Below are positions 26,970-36,111 of a DNA stretch of 64,000 nucleotides, in pieces. Location: contig NZ_JALGRK010000001.1 of the NCBI RefSeq assembly GCF_023276655.1, positions 329,501 to 393,500 on the forward strand. Direction: 5' to 3'. Within the stretch, counting starts at the first letter, position 1; each line of letters opens with the position of its first letter. The notes below the pieces were generated by a model that saw only the letters and a list, made by a program, of their open reading frames with translations, did no database searches and was not told where the DNA came from. This DNA is from Olsenella intestinalis. Its GTDB lineage: Bacteria > Actinomycetota > Coriobacteriia > Coriobacteriales > Atopobiaceae. The position numbers were made by a program, and so were the translations under genes.

Positions 26970-27842
26970 CTAGGCGCGCCAGGCACCATTATTTCGGCGA
27001 CAGAACCCCTCGCGCTCGAGCTCCTCCAGAATCGCGGCGACGTCGCCCTCGGAAAGCGCGTCGCGCCCCGCCGAGCGCTCCACGTCGCTCAGGTCGCGCG
27101 CCAGCTCTGCCACGGTCGCGTCGCCCATCGCCCGCCGGTCGAGCAGGATCCTCACGAGCTCCGCGCGCTTCTGGCGGTGCGACCCCTCGAAGCGCGACTG
27201 CCGCACGTGCGACTTCGAGCGCCTGGAGGGGTTGCCCACCGTCCGCTTCAGGTGGCTCCCGTAGTCGAGAAGAGCGTAGTACCACGTTCGCGGGTCGTCC
27301 GTGGGGTCTGAGTCGTCTGCGGGGCAGGTGGCGTCCACGATGGGCACGAGCTCCTTGTCAGAGACCCCGTCGACACCGGGGAACAGCTCGTGGATCAGCA
27401 CGGAGCGCACGTTGGTCTCGAGGTATACGGCATGCTCGTTGTAGGCGAACGCCCGGATGCCCGCGGCCGTCGCGGGACCTATCCCCGGCAGCGCCACGAG
27501 GCCCTCGGCGTCACGCGGCATCACGCCGCCCGCGGCCGAGACCGCCTCGGCCGCCGACCTCAGCGCGAGCGCACGGCGGTTGTAGCCCATGCCCTGCCAC
27601 TCCTCCAGCACGTCGGCCGCGTCGGCCGCGGCCAGCGCGTCCACGGTCGGGAACCGCTCGAGCCAGCGCTGCCAGCGCCCGTCCACGCGCGCCACCTGCG
27701 TCTGCTGCAGCATGACCTCGGAGACCCAGATCGCGTACGGGTCGCGCGTTCGCCGCCACGGCAGGTCGCGATAGAGCTCGCGCCCGCGCGCGAGAACCGT
27801 CGCACGCAGGCGCTCCAGGTCCGCCCCGTCGGGCGGGCACAT
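26970..27842 (-). CDS. MutY-like HhH-GPD DNA glycosylase lacking the Fe-S cluster
   Basis: The protein has 290 residues from ATG 27842; GTG 27857 is an alternative nearer GGGGAG. It has the MutY-type catalytic Glu (SEVMLQQTQVARV, Glu42) and the helix-hairpin-helix LPGIGPATAAGIR. At the position of the conserved Asp of LDGNVxRV it has Glu142 (YLETNVRSV). There is no C-x6-C-x2-C-x5-C cluster and no NUDIX-like C-terminal domain; instead a basic segment with RRSKSHVRQSRFEGS follows. It probably acts in adenine excision opposite oxidised guanine or a related lesion. It follows the Rrf2 gene by 22 bases. Confidence 0.8.
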   Translation of the reverse strand: MCPPDGADLERLRATVLARGRELYRDLPWRRTRDPYAIWVSEVMLQQTQVARVDGRWQRWLERFPTVDALAAADAADVLEEWQGMGYNRRALALRSAAEAVSAAGGVMPRDAEGLVALPGIGPATAAGIRAFAYNEHAVYLETNVRSVLIHELFPGVDGVSDKELVPIVDATCPADDSDPTDDPRTWYYALLDYGSHLKRTVGNPSRRSKSHVRQSRFEGSHRQKRAELVRILLDRRAMGDATVAELARDLSDVERSAGRDALSEGDVAAILEELEREGFCRRNNGAWRA

Positions 27843-27864
27843 CACGTTCTTGGCCACGGCTCCC

Positions 27865-28356
27865 CTAGCGGGCGCTCGGCACGTCGGGGCGCTTCGACTC
27901 CGGCCCCACGAGCACGAACTCGTTGCCGCGCTCGAGCACCGGGTGCTTGAAGTCCACCACGACGTCGTACAGGGTCGCCGAGTTGAAGTACACCTCGAGG
28001 ATGCGCTCGGCCTCGCACCAGATCGGGTTGAAGTGGCACTCGGGGCGGAACGGGCACGGGCCGCCGTCCTCGCCGCACTCCGAGCACGTCGCCACGTACA
28101 CGGGGCCCTGAACGGCCTCGATGATCGTCTTGATGGTGACCTTCTTGGGGTCCACAGCCAGGCGCATGCCGCCGTGCGAGCCGCGCATGCTCTCGACGAT
28201 CCCGGCGCGAACCAGGTCATGCTGGATCGAGCGCGCGAACGAGTAGGGAATGCCGTTCTTCTCGGCGGCGGTGCGAACGGAAACGATGCCACCGTCGCTC
28301 TTGACGAGCTCGGAAAGCATCCTCAGCGAGTAGTCTGTCTTGCGCGAGATATCCAC
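27865..28356 (-). CDS. Rrf2-family transcriptional regulator with Fe-S-type cysteines
   Basis: The protein has 163 residues from a GTG preceded by GGAGAAAGG. The N-terminal winged helix (DISRKTDYSLRMLSEL, then GGIVSVRTAAEKNGIPYSF) is typical of Rrf2. A cysteine cluster follows (CSECGEDGGPC, then PECHFNPIWC) at the place where IscR and NsrR bind an Fe-S cluster. It therefore probably senses iron-sulfur status, nitric oxide or redox state. It is upstream of and likely co-transcribed with the MutY-like glycosylase gene; the targets are unknown. Confidence 0.88.
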   Translation of the reverse strand: MDISRKTDYSLRMLSELVKSDGGIVSVRTAAEKNGIPYSFARSIQHDLVRAGIVESMRGSHGGMRLAVDPKKVTIKTIIEAVQGPVYVATCSECGEDGGPCPFRPECHFNPIWCEAERILEVYFNSATLYDVVVDFKHPVLERGNEFVLVGPESKRPDVPSAR

Positions 28357-28411
28357 TGCTAAAACCTTTCTCCAAACTCAAACGATCAAACGACAGTCGT
28401 GCGGCCAGCAG

Positions 28412-29110
28412 CTACCGCCAGTCCACGATAGGCCAGTCCAGCCTGCGGGCGGCCCTCCTCAGGGTGCGGCCCGGGCTCACCGCGAAGGGCTTCTCGGCCT
28501 TGCCGAGAAGAGCGAGGTCCGTATAGTGATCGCCATACGCGTACGCGATCGTCCACTTGCCCTCGCCGATGTGCTCGTCGGCCCACTTCTCCACGACCAC
28601 GCGCTTCTGCGGACCCGCGACGACCTCGCCCTCGACCTCGCCGGTGTAGAGGCCACTCTCGTCGCGGCGCATGTCGGTGGCGACAACGCCGTCGAAGTGC
28701 ATGTCGCGCGCCGCGCGCTGCGCGATGTCCGCGAACGTCGCCGAGACGAGCAGCGTGACGCAACCCTCGCGGCGCCTGCGCTCCACCTCCGCCTTGCCCA
28801 GGGCGCGGTAGCGCTCCTTGAGCACGGTCTCGTAGAAGTCGTCCATGATCCGGCCGACCTCCTCGGGGGTGCGTCCCGCCAGCGCGGAGAAGATGATCTC
28901 GCGCGGCTCCTCCTGGCGCTTGGGCAGGTGCGTCGCATAGCGGATGCCCCACCAGCTCAGGCGCGAGGCCTGCGTGGCCGTCAGGAAGCCGCGGGAGAGC
29001 AGGTAGCGGAAGAGCAGGAAGCCCGACTGTCCCGAGATGAGGGTGCCGTCAAAGTCGAACACGGCAAGGCGAGCGCGATTCTGCTCGCTGTACTCGTCAG
29101 CCAGGTTCAT
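28412..29110 (-). CDS. HAD-superfamily phosphatase (subfamily IB, SerB-like)
   Basis: The protein has 232 residues. Motif I is FDFDGTL with the nucleophile and acid/base Asp pair, motif II is LLVSATF, a Lys-containing segment follows (GPQKRVVVEKW), and motif IV is YGDHYTDLALL. The helical cap between motifs I and II is that of phosphoserine-phosphatase-like IB enzymes. The substrate is not predictable. ATG 29110 has GAAGGGG upstream. Confidence 0.85.
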   Translation of the reverse strand: MNLADEYSEQNRARLAVFDFDGTLISGQSGFLLFRYLLSRGFLTATQASRLSWWGIRYATHLPKRQEEPREIIFSALAGRTPEEVGRIMDDFYETVLKERYRALGKAEVERRRREGCVTLLVSATFADIAQRAARDMHFDGVVATDMRRDESGLYTGEVEGEVVAGPQKRVVVEKWADEHIGEGKWTIAYAYGDHYTDLALLGKAEKPFAVSPGRTLRRAARRLDWPIVDWR

Positions 29111-29287
29111 GGGCCCCCTTCCGCCTTCGCCGGACTCGCATCCGGGACTTCCAAGTGATGCGCCGACCGCTCGGTCGGCCGCGATGAATTATACAGCAGC
29201 GGTCACATATCAAGGTGACTAAGCGTCTCGCGTTAGCGCTTCGTAATAGACGCGAAACCACCCTGTTGGAAGGCAGAATCACGGCAC

Positions 29288-29314
29288 AAAAAAAGCCACG
29301 GCCGAAGCCGTGGC
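29288..29314 (-). terminator. Rho-independent terminator of tRNA-Asp
   Basis: On the minus strand GCCACGGC-TTCG-GCCGTGGC is followed by seven T. It starts 10 bases after the tRNA 3' end. The UUCG tetraloop gives extra stability. Confidence 0.93.
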
Positions 29315-29324
29315 TGAGCATTCA

Positions 29325-29401
<77 letters not shown>

Positions 29402-29518
29402 GTGCATCAGTGCGGGAGTTAATATACACGCCCGAGGCCTCTCTTGTCTAGCGAAATCGGAAGAATTTCCGTCTCCACTAGTTGCGCACAACTTCGCGCG
29501 AGGCCGCTCTCCCACAAG

Positions 29519-30418
29519 CTAGCTCAAAGGCACCGTGACCTTGGCGCCTGCCTCGTCGGTGATGATGAGGTTCGGGCTGGCCAGCTCCACGTGGGCGATC
29601 TTGCCCTTGCCCGTGATCGCCTCGCCCTCGGCGTTGACGACCTGCGTGGGCAGGGCGCCTGCGCCCATGGTGTAGCCCAGGACGTCCCAGGAGTCGCTCA
29701 GGTTCTCGGGGATGATCAGCGCGCCGTTGTAGAGCACGAGCTGCACCGGCGTGCCCTCGAAGGTGAAGTAGACGGTGCCGTCCTTCGCGCCGTCGGCGTA
29801 GCCCACGAGCGCGTACTTGCCGTCCTGCTGCGCCTCGAGCTTGTAGGAGATGCCGCGGTAGCTGATGGCCTGGCTCGCGTCGGTCTGGGTCTGCTCGACG
29901 ACGGTCGAGCCCTGCGACTTGTCACTCGGCTTCAGGAGGGTTCCCGCGACGAGAAGGACGACGGCCACCACGATCGCGGCACCCACGCCGATGACGGCGA
30001 ACACCTTGACGTTGGTCTTGGCCTTGGGGGCCCTGCTCTCGACCTGGGGGCGGTTTCGTCCCTGCAGGCGGTTGCCGGCCGCGCCGCCCATGTTCGACCA
30101 CGAGGCGGTCGAGCTCGGCGAGATCCTGCTGACGTTGCTGCGGTTCTCGACCGTCGCGCCCATGCCCGCCTCGATGCGCTGGAACGAGCCGGTGGCTGCC
30201 GGGTCGAGGACGGGGCGGGGCGCGTCCTGCTCCCCTATCTCGTCAGACTCGAAGGTGTTGGTGCGAGCGTAGTGCTGGTAGTTCGACGTGGTCGCGCCTG
30301 CGAAGTGCGAACCCGGCCGCGCGCCCGCGGCGCGCCTGGGGGCACGAGGGCTGCCGTCGTGCGCGGCATGGCGGCCGTGACGCGGTGTGAGATCGTCGCC
30401 TCTCGTGTTCTGACTCAT
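29519..30418 (-). CDS. Single-pass membrane protein of unknown function
   Basis: The protein has 299 residues; GAGGTC precedes ATG 30418. It has a basic, disordered cytoplasmic N-terminal half rich in Arg, Ser and Ala (about 1-135), and one membrane helix (about 138-161). Its extracytoplasmic domain of about 130 residues contains repeating beta-strand sequence (YKLEAQQDGKYALVGYADG). No catalytic motif is recognised. It is the last gene of the dnaX-ybaB-recR unit, 36 bases after recR. Confidence 0.7.
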   Translation of the reverse strand: MSQNTRGDDLTPRHGRHAAHDGSPRAPRRAAGARPGSHFAGATTSNYQHYARTNTFESDEIGEQDAPRPVLDPAATGSFQRIEAGMGATVENRSNVSRISPSSTASWSNMGGAAGNRLQGRNRPQVESRAPKAKTNVKVFAVIGVGAAIVVAVVLLVAGTLLKPSDKSQGSTVVEQTQTDASQAISYRGISYKLEAQQDGKYALVGYADGAKDGTVYFTFEGTPVQLVLYNGALIIPENLSDSWDVLGYTMGAGALPTQVVNAEGEAITGKGKIAHVELASPNLIITDEAGAKVTVPLS

Positions 30419-30454
30419 GTCAGACCTCCTCGTCTGGCAGCTGGTGCGTTTAGG

Positions 30455-31060
30455 CTACAGCGCCCGTCGCGCCTCTATCGCGCGACCGAGCGTCACCTCG
30501 TCAGCATACTCGAGGTCGCCACCGACAGGCAAACCGCTCGCCAGCCTCGTCACCTCGACGCCCAGGGGGCGGATGGTGCGAGACAGGTACGTCGCCGTCG
30601 TCTCGCCCTCCACGTCTGGGTTCGTTGCAAGTATAACTTCCTTGATGGAATCGTCCGAAAGCCTGCCGAGCAGCTCCTTGACGTGGAGCTGCTCGGGGCC
30701 GATCTTGTCCATCGGAGAAATGACGCCTCCGAGCACGTGGTACAGGCCGTGATAGGAGCCCGTCCTCTCGATCGCGGTGACGTCCCTCGGCTCCGACACG
30801 ACGCAGATCGAGCTGCGGTCGCGGGATGCGTCGTCGCACACGTCGCAGTGCTCGCGCGTGGCGTAGTTGAAGCAGATGGGGCAGAAGTGAACCTGCTGCT
30901 TGACGTCGAGGATCGCGTCGGCGAGGCGACGCGCCGTCTCGACGTCGGCGGCCAGGAGGTAGTAAGCGATGCGCTGAGCGGACTTCGGGCCGATGCCCGG
31001 AAGCCTGCCCAGCTCGTCGAGAAGGCGCTGGAGCGCCCGTCCGTCCCTGAACTCCCCCAT
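30455..31060 (-). CDS. recR: Recombination mediator RecR
   Basis: The protein has 201 residues; start at ATG 31060 with GGAAGGG upstream. Helix-hairpin-helix [19 protein letters not shown], a C4 zinc motif ([16 protein letters not shown]) and a Toprim domain ([14 protein letters not shown], then [14 protein letters not shown]) are all present. It works with RecO in loading RecA at gaps. It is third in the conserved dnaX-ybaB-recR cluster. Confidence 0.97.
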   Translation of the reverse strand: MGEFRDGRALQRLLDELGRLPGIGPKSAQRIAYYLLAADVETARRLADAILDVKQQVHFCPICFNYATREHCDVCDDASRDRSSICVVSEPRDVTAIERTGSYHGLYHVLGGVISPMDKIGPEQLHVKELLGRLSDDSIKEVILATNPDVEGETTATYLSRTIRPLGVEVTRLASGLPVGGDLEYADEVTLGRAIEARRAL

Positions 31061-31074
31061 CGAGATGGCCCTTC

Positions 31075-31383
31075 CTAGAAGAGGCCCGGGATGTTCATGC
31101 CGCCGGTGACGGCACCGAGCTGCTGGTTGGCAGCCTCCTGGGCGCTCGAGAGGCACTCGTTGACGGCCGCGAGGATGGTGTCCTGGAGGATGTCGACGTC
31201 CTCGGGGTCAAGGGCCTCGGGGTCGATGGTGATCGAGGTGATGTTCATGTCGGCGGTGCCGGTGACCTTGACCATGCCGCCGCCGGCGGAGGCGGAGACC
31301 TCGATGTCGCCGAGCTTGTCCTGGGCCTCGGCAAGCTGCTTCTGCATCTTCTGGGCCTGCTTCATCATCTGCTGCATGTTCAT
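31075..31383 (-). CDS. YbaB/EbfC-family nucleoid-associated protein
   Basis: The protein has 102 residues. The Met/Gln-rich N-terminal helix ([19 protein letters not shown]) and the segment [17 protein letters not shown]-like, here [16 protein letters not shown], are diagnostic of YbaB/EbfC. It binds DNA as a dimer and is almost always found between dnaX and recR, as here (14 bases from recR). Confidence 0.95.
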   Translation of the reverse strand: MNMQQMMKQAQKMQKQLAEAQDKLGDIEVSASAGGGMVKVTGTADMNITSITIDPEALDPEDVDILQDTILAAVNECLSSAQEAANQQLGAVTGGMNIPGLF

Positions 31384-31530
31384 GCGGGCGCTCCTTACGG
31401 GAGTGATTCCTTACGTTCCAGGCCGCCGGGGCGGCCACGTACAACATCTCATGATACGGCTCTTACGTGCCGAATCGCGGCCGTCGGCGACAAACCAGCA
31501 AACCTGCCAAGGCGCCGTCGGACGGGCTCG

Positions 31531-33720
31531 CTACTCTGCGTCCCCCTTGTGCTCGACGCTCATGGTGACCTCTCCGCCGAAGACGTTGGAGAGCATGTCC
31601 AGGATCTCCTGGGCCTCGGCGGGAGCCGGGGTCGACGGGGCCGGCGCGGCCGGCTTCGCAGCGGGCGCGGGCTTCGGGGCCGCCTCGGGCTTGGGTGCCG
31701 GGGCCGCCTCGGGCTTGGGTGCCGGGGCCGCCTCGGGCTTGGGAGCCGGAGCAGGCGCAGGCTCGGGCGTGGGCTCCGGCTTGGGAGCAGGGGCAGGTGC
31801 GGGCTCAGGCGCGGGAGCCGAGGGCTCCTCCTCCGCATAGGGCGCAGCCGCCGCGTCGTCATACGGGACCTCCTCGTAGGGAGGCACGTCGTCCCACGGC
31901 ATGGCCTCGCCGCTCGGCGCGGCCGCAGGGGCAGGCGCGGGCGCGGGAGCCGGCGCAGGTGCCGGGGCAGGCGCGGGTGCGGGTGCCGGAGCCGGGGCAG
32001 GTGCCGCCGGCCTGTGTGCGATGTTCGCCGCCTGCAGGCTCGACTCGACAAAGGTCAGTCCCCTGCGACCGAAGACGGACGCGACGACCGGGTCGATGAT
32101 CGCACGGACGTCCGCGCGCTCGAGCATCTTAACGGAGAAGAGCGACCCGTTGGGGAGGTTGATGGTGAGCGACTCGCCGTCGTCAGACATGGCCGTGGAG
32201 TTCGTGATGAGAGCGCCACGCGCGCGGTCCTTGCGCATGAGGCCATCAATGACCTGCTTCCACTTGCGTTGGAGCTCTCCACCGTCGGTCACGGCAGGGG
32301 TGCTCGGCGCAGGGGCGGCCGCCTCCGGGGCAGGAGCCGCCTTGGGCGCGGGCGAGGGCTTCGGAGCCGGAGCGGGCTTGGGTGCCGGAGCGGGAGCCGG
32401 GGCCGGAGTGGGTGCCGGCTTGGGCGCGGGGGCCGGTGCGGGCGCAGGTGCCGCAGCGGGAGCGGGAGCAGGCGCGGGAGCCGGGGCCGGTGCGGGCGCA
32501 GGGGCGGCGGCGGGGGCGGCGGCGGGAGCGGGAGCAGCCGCGGGGGCTGCGGGCACGCCGTTGGCGGCGAGCTCGGAGATGCGGCGCTCGAGCTGGCTCA
32601 CGCGGTCGGCGAGCGAGTCGATCGTGAGGTCGCTCTTGGGGCGCGCGAGGCGCGTGAGCGCGATCTCGAGCACGAGGCGCTGGTTGGTGGCCGTGCGCAT
32701 CTCGTTGGCGGCGTCGCCCAGGACGGCGAGCGCGCGGGAGATGCGGTCAACGGAGCCGAAGGCGAGCGCCTCGTCCTTCAGGTTCTGGAGCTCCTCCTCG
32801 GAGACGTCCACGACGCCGGGCTTGGGGCCCACGGCAGACACGACGTAGACATCGCGCAGGTGACCCGAGAGCTCGTGCGTGAACTGGAGCAGGTCGCGGC
32901 CAGAGGAGACGAGCTCCCCGACTGCGCCGAAAAGCGAGGCCACGTTCCTCTCGGCAATTGCGCAGGCAACGCTCACGAGCATGGAGCCGGAGACCTCGCC
33001 GAGGAGGTCCTGGGCGGAGTCGATCGAGATGGTGCCGTCGCCGAAGACGGAGAGCTTCTCGAGGGTGGAGAGGGCGTCGCGCATGCCGCCGCGGGCGTGG
33101 CGGACGACGAGGTCGAGCGCGGCCTTGTCGAAGGTGAAGCCCTCCTGCATGCAGACGTCCTCGAGGTGCGCCTCGATGTCGGCGTTGCCGATCGCGCGGA
33201 AGTCGAAGCGCTGGACGCGCGAGAGGATGGTCTCGGGGATCTTCTGCGGGTCGGTGGTGCAGAGGACGAAGACGACGTGCTCGGGCGGCTCCTCGAGGGT
33301 CTTGAGCAGCGCGTTGAACGCCTGCGTCGTGAGCATGTGGACCTCGTCGATGATGTAGAACTTGTAGCTGCCGCGCACGGGGGCGTAGCTGACGCGGTTG
33401 ATGATCTCCTCGCGCACGTTGTCGACGCCGGTGCGCGACGCGGCGTCGAGCTCGTAGACGTCGGGGTGCTCGCCGGCGGCGATCAGCTTGCACTGCTCGC
33501 ACGTGCCGTCGGGCAGCTGGCCGGGGGCCTTCTCGCACATGAGCGCCTTCGCGAGGATGCGCGCCATCGTGGTCTTGCCCGTGCCGCGCGGCCCGCAGAA
33601 GAGGTAGGCGTGGCTCGTGCGCCCCTCGAGGACGGCGTGCTCGAGCGTCGAGACGACGTGCTGCTGGCCCACGACGTCGGAAAACGTCTGCGGACGGTAC
33701 TTCCTGTAAAGCGATTCCAT
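31531..33720 (-). CDS. dnaX: DNA polymerase III gamma/tau subunit
   Basis: The protein has 729 residues. It has Walker A GPRGTGKTTMARILAKAL, a zinc module (CEKAPGQLPDGTCEQC), IIDEVHML and the clamp-loader lid, all within about residues 1-365. The tau-like C-terminal part is unusual. Two long proline-alanine runs (AP repeats encoded near 32350-32560 and 31925-32000, then KPEAAPAPKPEA units near 31640-31800) flank a folded domain (LQRKWKQVIDGLMRKDRARG). The chain ends EILDMLSNVFGGEVTMSVE. The clamp loader places beta clamps on primed DNA. Confidence 0.95.
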   Translation of the reverse strand: MESLYRKYRPQTFSDVVGQQHVVSTLEHAVLEGRTSHAYLFCGPRGTGKTTMARILAKALMCEKAPGQLPDGTCEQCKLIAAGEHPDVYELDAASRTGVDNVREEIINRVSYAPVRGSYKFYIIDEVHMLTTQAFNALLKTLEEPPEHVVFVLCTTDPQKIPETILSRVQRFDFRAIGNADIEAHLEDVCMQEGFTFDKAALDLVVRHARGGMRDALSTLEKLSVFGDGTISIDSAQDLLGEVSGSMLVSVACAIAERNVASLFGAVGELVSSGRDLLQFTHELSGHLRDVYVVSAVGPKPGVVDVSEEELQNLKDEALAFGSVDRISRALAVLGDAANEMRTATNQRLVLEIALTRLARPKSDLTIDSLADRVSQLERRISELAANGVPAAPAAAPAPAAAPAAAPAPAPAPAPAPAPAPAAAPAPAPAPAPKPAPTPAPAPAPAPKPAPAPKPSPAPKAAPAPEAAAPAPSTPAVTDGGELQRKWKQVIDGLMRKDRARGALITNSTAMSDDGESLTINLPNGSLFSVKMLERADVRAIIDPVVASVFGRRGLTFVESSLQAANIAHRPAAPAPAPAPAPAPAPAPAPAPAPAPAPAAAPSGEAMPWDDVPPYEEVPYDDAAAAPYAEEEPSAPAPEPAPAPAPKPEPTPEPAPAPAPKPEAAPAPKPEAAPAPKPEAAPKPAPAAKPAAPAPSTPAPAEAQEILDMLSNVFGGEVTMSVEHKGDAE

Positions 33721-34164
33721 CTTGCCCCCGTGGTAACTGGTCGTATGACTGACAAGTATACCCGCGGCGGCGGGGGTGCGCAGGGCGGCTCGGCGGGGTG
33801 CGCGAGGAATGCGGGCGCCACGGCCCGAACAGGTGCAGTTCGCAGCAACATGGGTCGTCTGCTGGTGTTGCGATTACCTAAATCAATTTCACCGAAATAG
33901 ATTTCGGTGAAATTCGTTTGGGTAAATCGCTCATGCACAATCGTGTGGGATTAAAACGAAGGGCAAGACAGTCTCTCACTATTTGACTCGAAACGCATCG
34001 TCTCCGCAGGTAAATAGTGGTGTGTCGAGGTTTTCGGCACACTACTCTTTCACAGAAAACAGCGCTCCTTTTCGGGGACCGTCTGTGGCACCATTTGTGG
34101 CGGCATAGCCCTGAAGGCCCTGACGTCGAGCATCGGACGTCGAAGACGCTTGCGGAGGAACCCA
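33721..34164. other. AT-rich structured intergenic region with 25-base inverted arms at 33874-33925
   Basis: AATTTCACCGAAAT (33885-33898) and ATTTCGGTGAAATT (33901-33914) are perfect complements around AG. With a few mismatches the arms extend to TTACC (33874) and GGTAA (33925). Further on are CACTATTT/AAATAGTG arms around 33980-34020 and a GTGTG/CACAC hairpin near 34020-34045. Local G+C is clearly lower than in flanking genes. No convincing coding frame was found; it could be an operator, a recombination relic or an RNA. Confidence 0.6.
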
Positions 34165-34611
34165 TTGGTCGAACTCAAGCCCATAACCGAGGACAACTTC
34201 GTCGACGCGTTCAACCTCAACCTCGCGCCGGGGCAGGAGGAGTGGGTCTCCCACCCCATACGCAGCCTCGCGCAGGCCTACGTCTACCGAGACCAGTGCC
34301 AGCCGTTCGGGATCTACGCCGACGGGAGGATGGTCGGCTACGTCATGGTCGTCTACGACTGGGACATCCCCGAGTATGACATCTGGCACATGGTGATAGA
34401 CGAGGCGGAGCAGGGGCGCGGGTACGGAAGCGATGCCCTCGACCAGGTTATCGCCTACATACGGACCAGGCCGTTCGGAGACTCGCCCCGCGTCGCCCTC
34501 ACCTGCCACAAGGACAACGCCGTTGCGCTGAGCCTCTACGAGAAGAAGGGGTTCGCGGTCACGGGGGCCGTCTACGACGACGAGGTCGAGCTCGCCAGGA
34601 CGGCTGGCTAA
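34165..34611 (+). CDS. GNAT-family N-acetyltransferase
   Basis: The protein has 148 residues, starting at TTG 34165 because GGAGG lies six bases upstream. The GNAT fold includes the beta4 strand IWHMVIDEAEQGRGYG with the acetyl-CoA pyrophosphate loop (Q/R-x-x-G-x-G/A form) and a closing VALTCHKDNAVALSLYEKKGF. It resembles spermidine/ribosomal-type acetyltransferases, but the substrate is unknown. Convergent with the AbiE pair. Confidence 0.85.
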   Translation: MVELKPITEDNFVDAFNLNLAPGQEEWVSHPIRSLAQAYVYRDQCQPFGIYADGRMVGYVMVVYDWDIPEYDIWHMVIDEAEQGRGYGSDALDQVIAYIRTRPFGDSPRVALTCHKDNAVALSLYEKKGFAVTGAVYDDEVELARTAG

Positions 34612-34655
34612 CGGGGACGGCAAGGCAAAAGGCGCCAGTCGCGCCGCAAGACACC

Positions 34656-35501
34656 CTACCAGCCGATGGCTTCCATGATCTCCACGATCGTGTCGCACGT
34701 CTCCTCAAGCGTCATGTCTCCGACGTATGGGTGCCCGCGTACGTAGGCGGCCCAGTGTCCGAGCATCCCGGCATCGGTAGCCACCTGGACCATCACCGTG
34801 CGGTAGTTGCCCATCGCAGCGAGCGACCCACGCTTCTCGGCGGTGGCCGTAAGGGCCTCTCTGAGTACTCCCAGGTCAACCTCGTCGCCCCTCGTGAGCC
34901 ACAGCATGCGCAGGTCGTAGTAGTCGCGCGGGCGCGTGTTGGCCACGCTGCGGCTTATGACGGTCTCCAGCTTCTCCGCCAGCGTGGTGGCGAGCGGGTA
35001 CGACATTATGGTGATGGTGCGGTCGTCGAACAGCAGCGGGTAGCGGAATTCGATTGCCTCTGGTGTGATCCTGTCGCCCGTGGTCACGTCCACGGTGACG
35101 GGAGAGCTCATCTTCTCGTAGTTGGCGAGCAGGTGCACGCGGATGCCCTGGTAGTCGTCGGTCTCGCGTATGTCCTCGGTGCGGACGAACTCGAAGGAGA
35201 AGTCGTCGTCGGCCTCCACTGCCGCGATCTCCCGGAAGGCCCGCTCGGCATTCTCGTGGGTGAGCGGGAAGCCTCGTACGGTCGTGTCCAAGTCCTTCGT
35301 GCTGCGCCTGTCCACGCCTACCAGCGAGCTGATGAGCATGCCGCCCTTGACGACGACATCGTCGCGCCAGCGTGAGAGCGAGATGCGCTCCAGCAATCGC
35401 TCGATAAGGTAATGCTGCATCAAAAGCTGGGGCGGGACGCCCTCGGCTCTCGCCCGGTTGCGTATGTAGGCCTTGAGCTGCATGGCGTTCCTCGTCCTCA
35501 C
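34656..35501 (-). CDS. AbiEii-type nucleotidyltransferase toxin
   Basis: The protein has 281 residues from GTG 35501, which overlaps the stop of the upstream gene (GTGA) and has GGAGG seven bases before it. The nucleotidyltransferase core has VVVKGGMLIS followed by STKDLDTTVRG, matching the GG/DxD motifs of AbiEii. A conserved LATTLAEKLETVISR segment and RPRDYYDLRML follow. AbiEii proteins block growth, some by modifying tRNA, and give phage abortive infection. Paired with AbiEi. Confidence 0.9.
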   Translation of the reverse strand: MRTRNAMQLKAYIRNRARAEGVPPQLLMQHYLIERLLERISLSRWRDDVVVKGGMLISSLVGVDRRSTKDLDTTVRGFPLTHENAERAFREIAAVEADDDFSFEFVRTEDIRETDDYQGIRVHLLANYEKMSSPVTVDVTTGDRITPEAIEFRYPLLFDDRTITIMSYPLATTLAEKLETVISRSVANTRPRDYYDLRMLWLTRGDEVDLGVLREALTATAEKRGSLAAMGNYRTVMVQVATDAGMLGHWAAYVRGHPYVGDMTLEETCDTIVEIMEAIGW

Positions 35502-36082
35502 AGCAGCACCTCCAGGTAGTTGCGTATCTTCTTCTCCACCCCGAGCGCCCGTGCGTAGCCGAGCAGCTTCTGGACGTCCCGGGCGCTGTTGCGGACGTAT
35601 TGCCGCATGGCCGGGTTTACCACCTGCACGTCCACGACGCGCCGCCCGCGCACGACGTCGCAGAGGGTGCGCTCCAGGTCGTATGCGCGCACCTCGTTGC
35701 CGTAGCTCGTCCTGACGGTGGCGAGGCCGAGGTCGAGCACCTCGTCGGCGCACGTCCTCACCTCGACGCCGCTCTCGCGTACCTTGGTCGCACGGTACGA
35801 GCGCGGAAAGGTCATCGTGAGGTATAAGGGTGTGCGGTCGGTGTAGCCGTGCAGGAAGAGCGCCGTGCCGTCTGAGAAGATGCCCTTGGGGAAGCGCAGC
35901 TGCGTTGCGAGGAACTCGTCCTCCCAGGCGTCCGCCAGGCAGTAGACGCCGCGCTGGACGCGCTCGAGCTCGCCCGCCCTTACCATGTCCGAGATGCGGG
36001 CGCGGGGAATGCCGGCGCCGACCACCTGGGAAGTCGTCACCAGCCCGCCGTTTGCCTTGGCCAGGTCTATGATGGCTTGCAT
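35498..36082 (-). CDS. AbiEi-type antitoxin/transcriptional repressor
   Basis: The protein has 194 residues; ATG 36082 has GAGGT just upstream, ATG 36094 is an alternative. The winged-helix N-terminus (GGLVTTSQVVGAGIPRARISDMVRAGELERVQRGVY) is the AbiEi_4-type domain, and the C-terminal part shows DVVRGRRVVDVQVVN. AbiEi binds its promoter and neutralises AbiEii. The two genes overlap by 4 bases. Confidence 0.9.
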   Translation of the reverse strand: MQAIIDLAKANGGLVTTSQVVGAGIPRARISDMVRAGELERVQRGVYCLADAWEDEFLATQLRFPKGIFSDGTALFLHGYTDRTPLYLTMTFPRSYRATKVRESGVEVRTCADEVLDLGLATVRTSYGNEVRAYDLERTLCDVVRGRRVVDVQVVNPAMRQYVRNSARDVQKLLGYARALGVEKKIRNYLEVLL

Positions 36083-36111
36083 GTCACCTCGCATCTTTAG
36101 GGTACGAATTT

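Noticed and set aside
33878-34165. A 95-codon minus-strand frame over the palindromic region before the acetyltransferase
   Set aside because: Arg/Cys/Ser-rich translation without a domain, no ribosome-binding site, and it overlaps inverted repeats and the acetyltransferase start.
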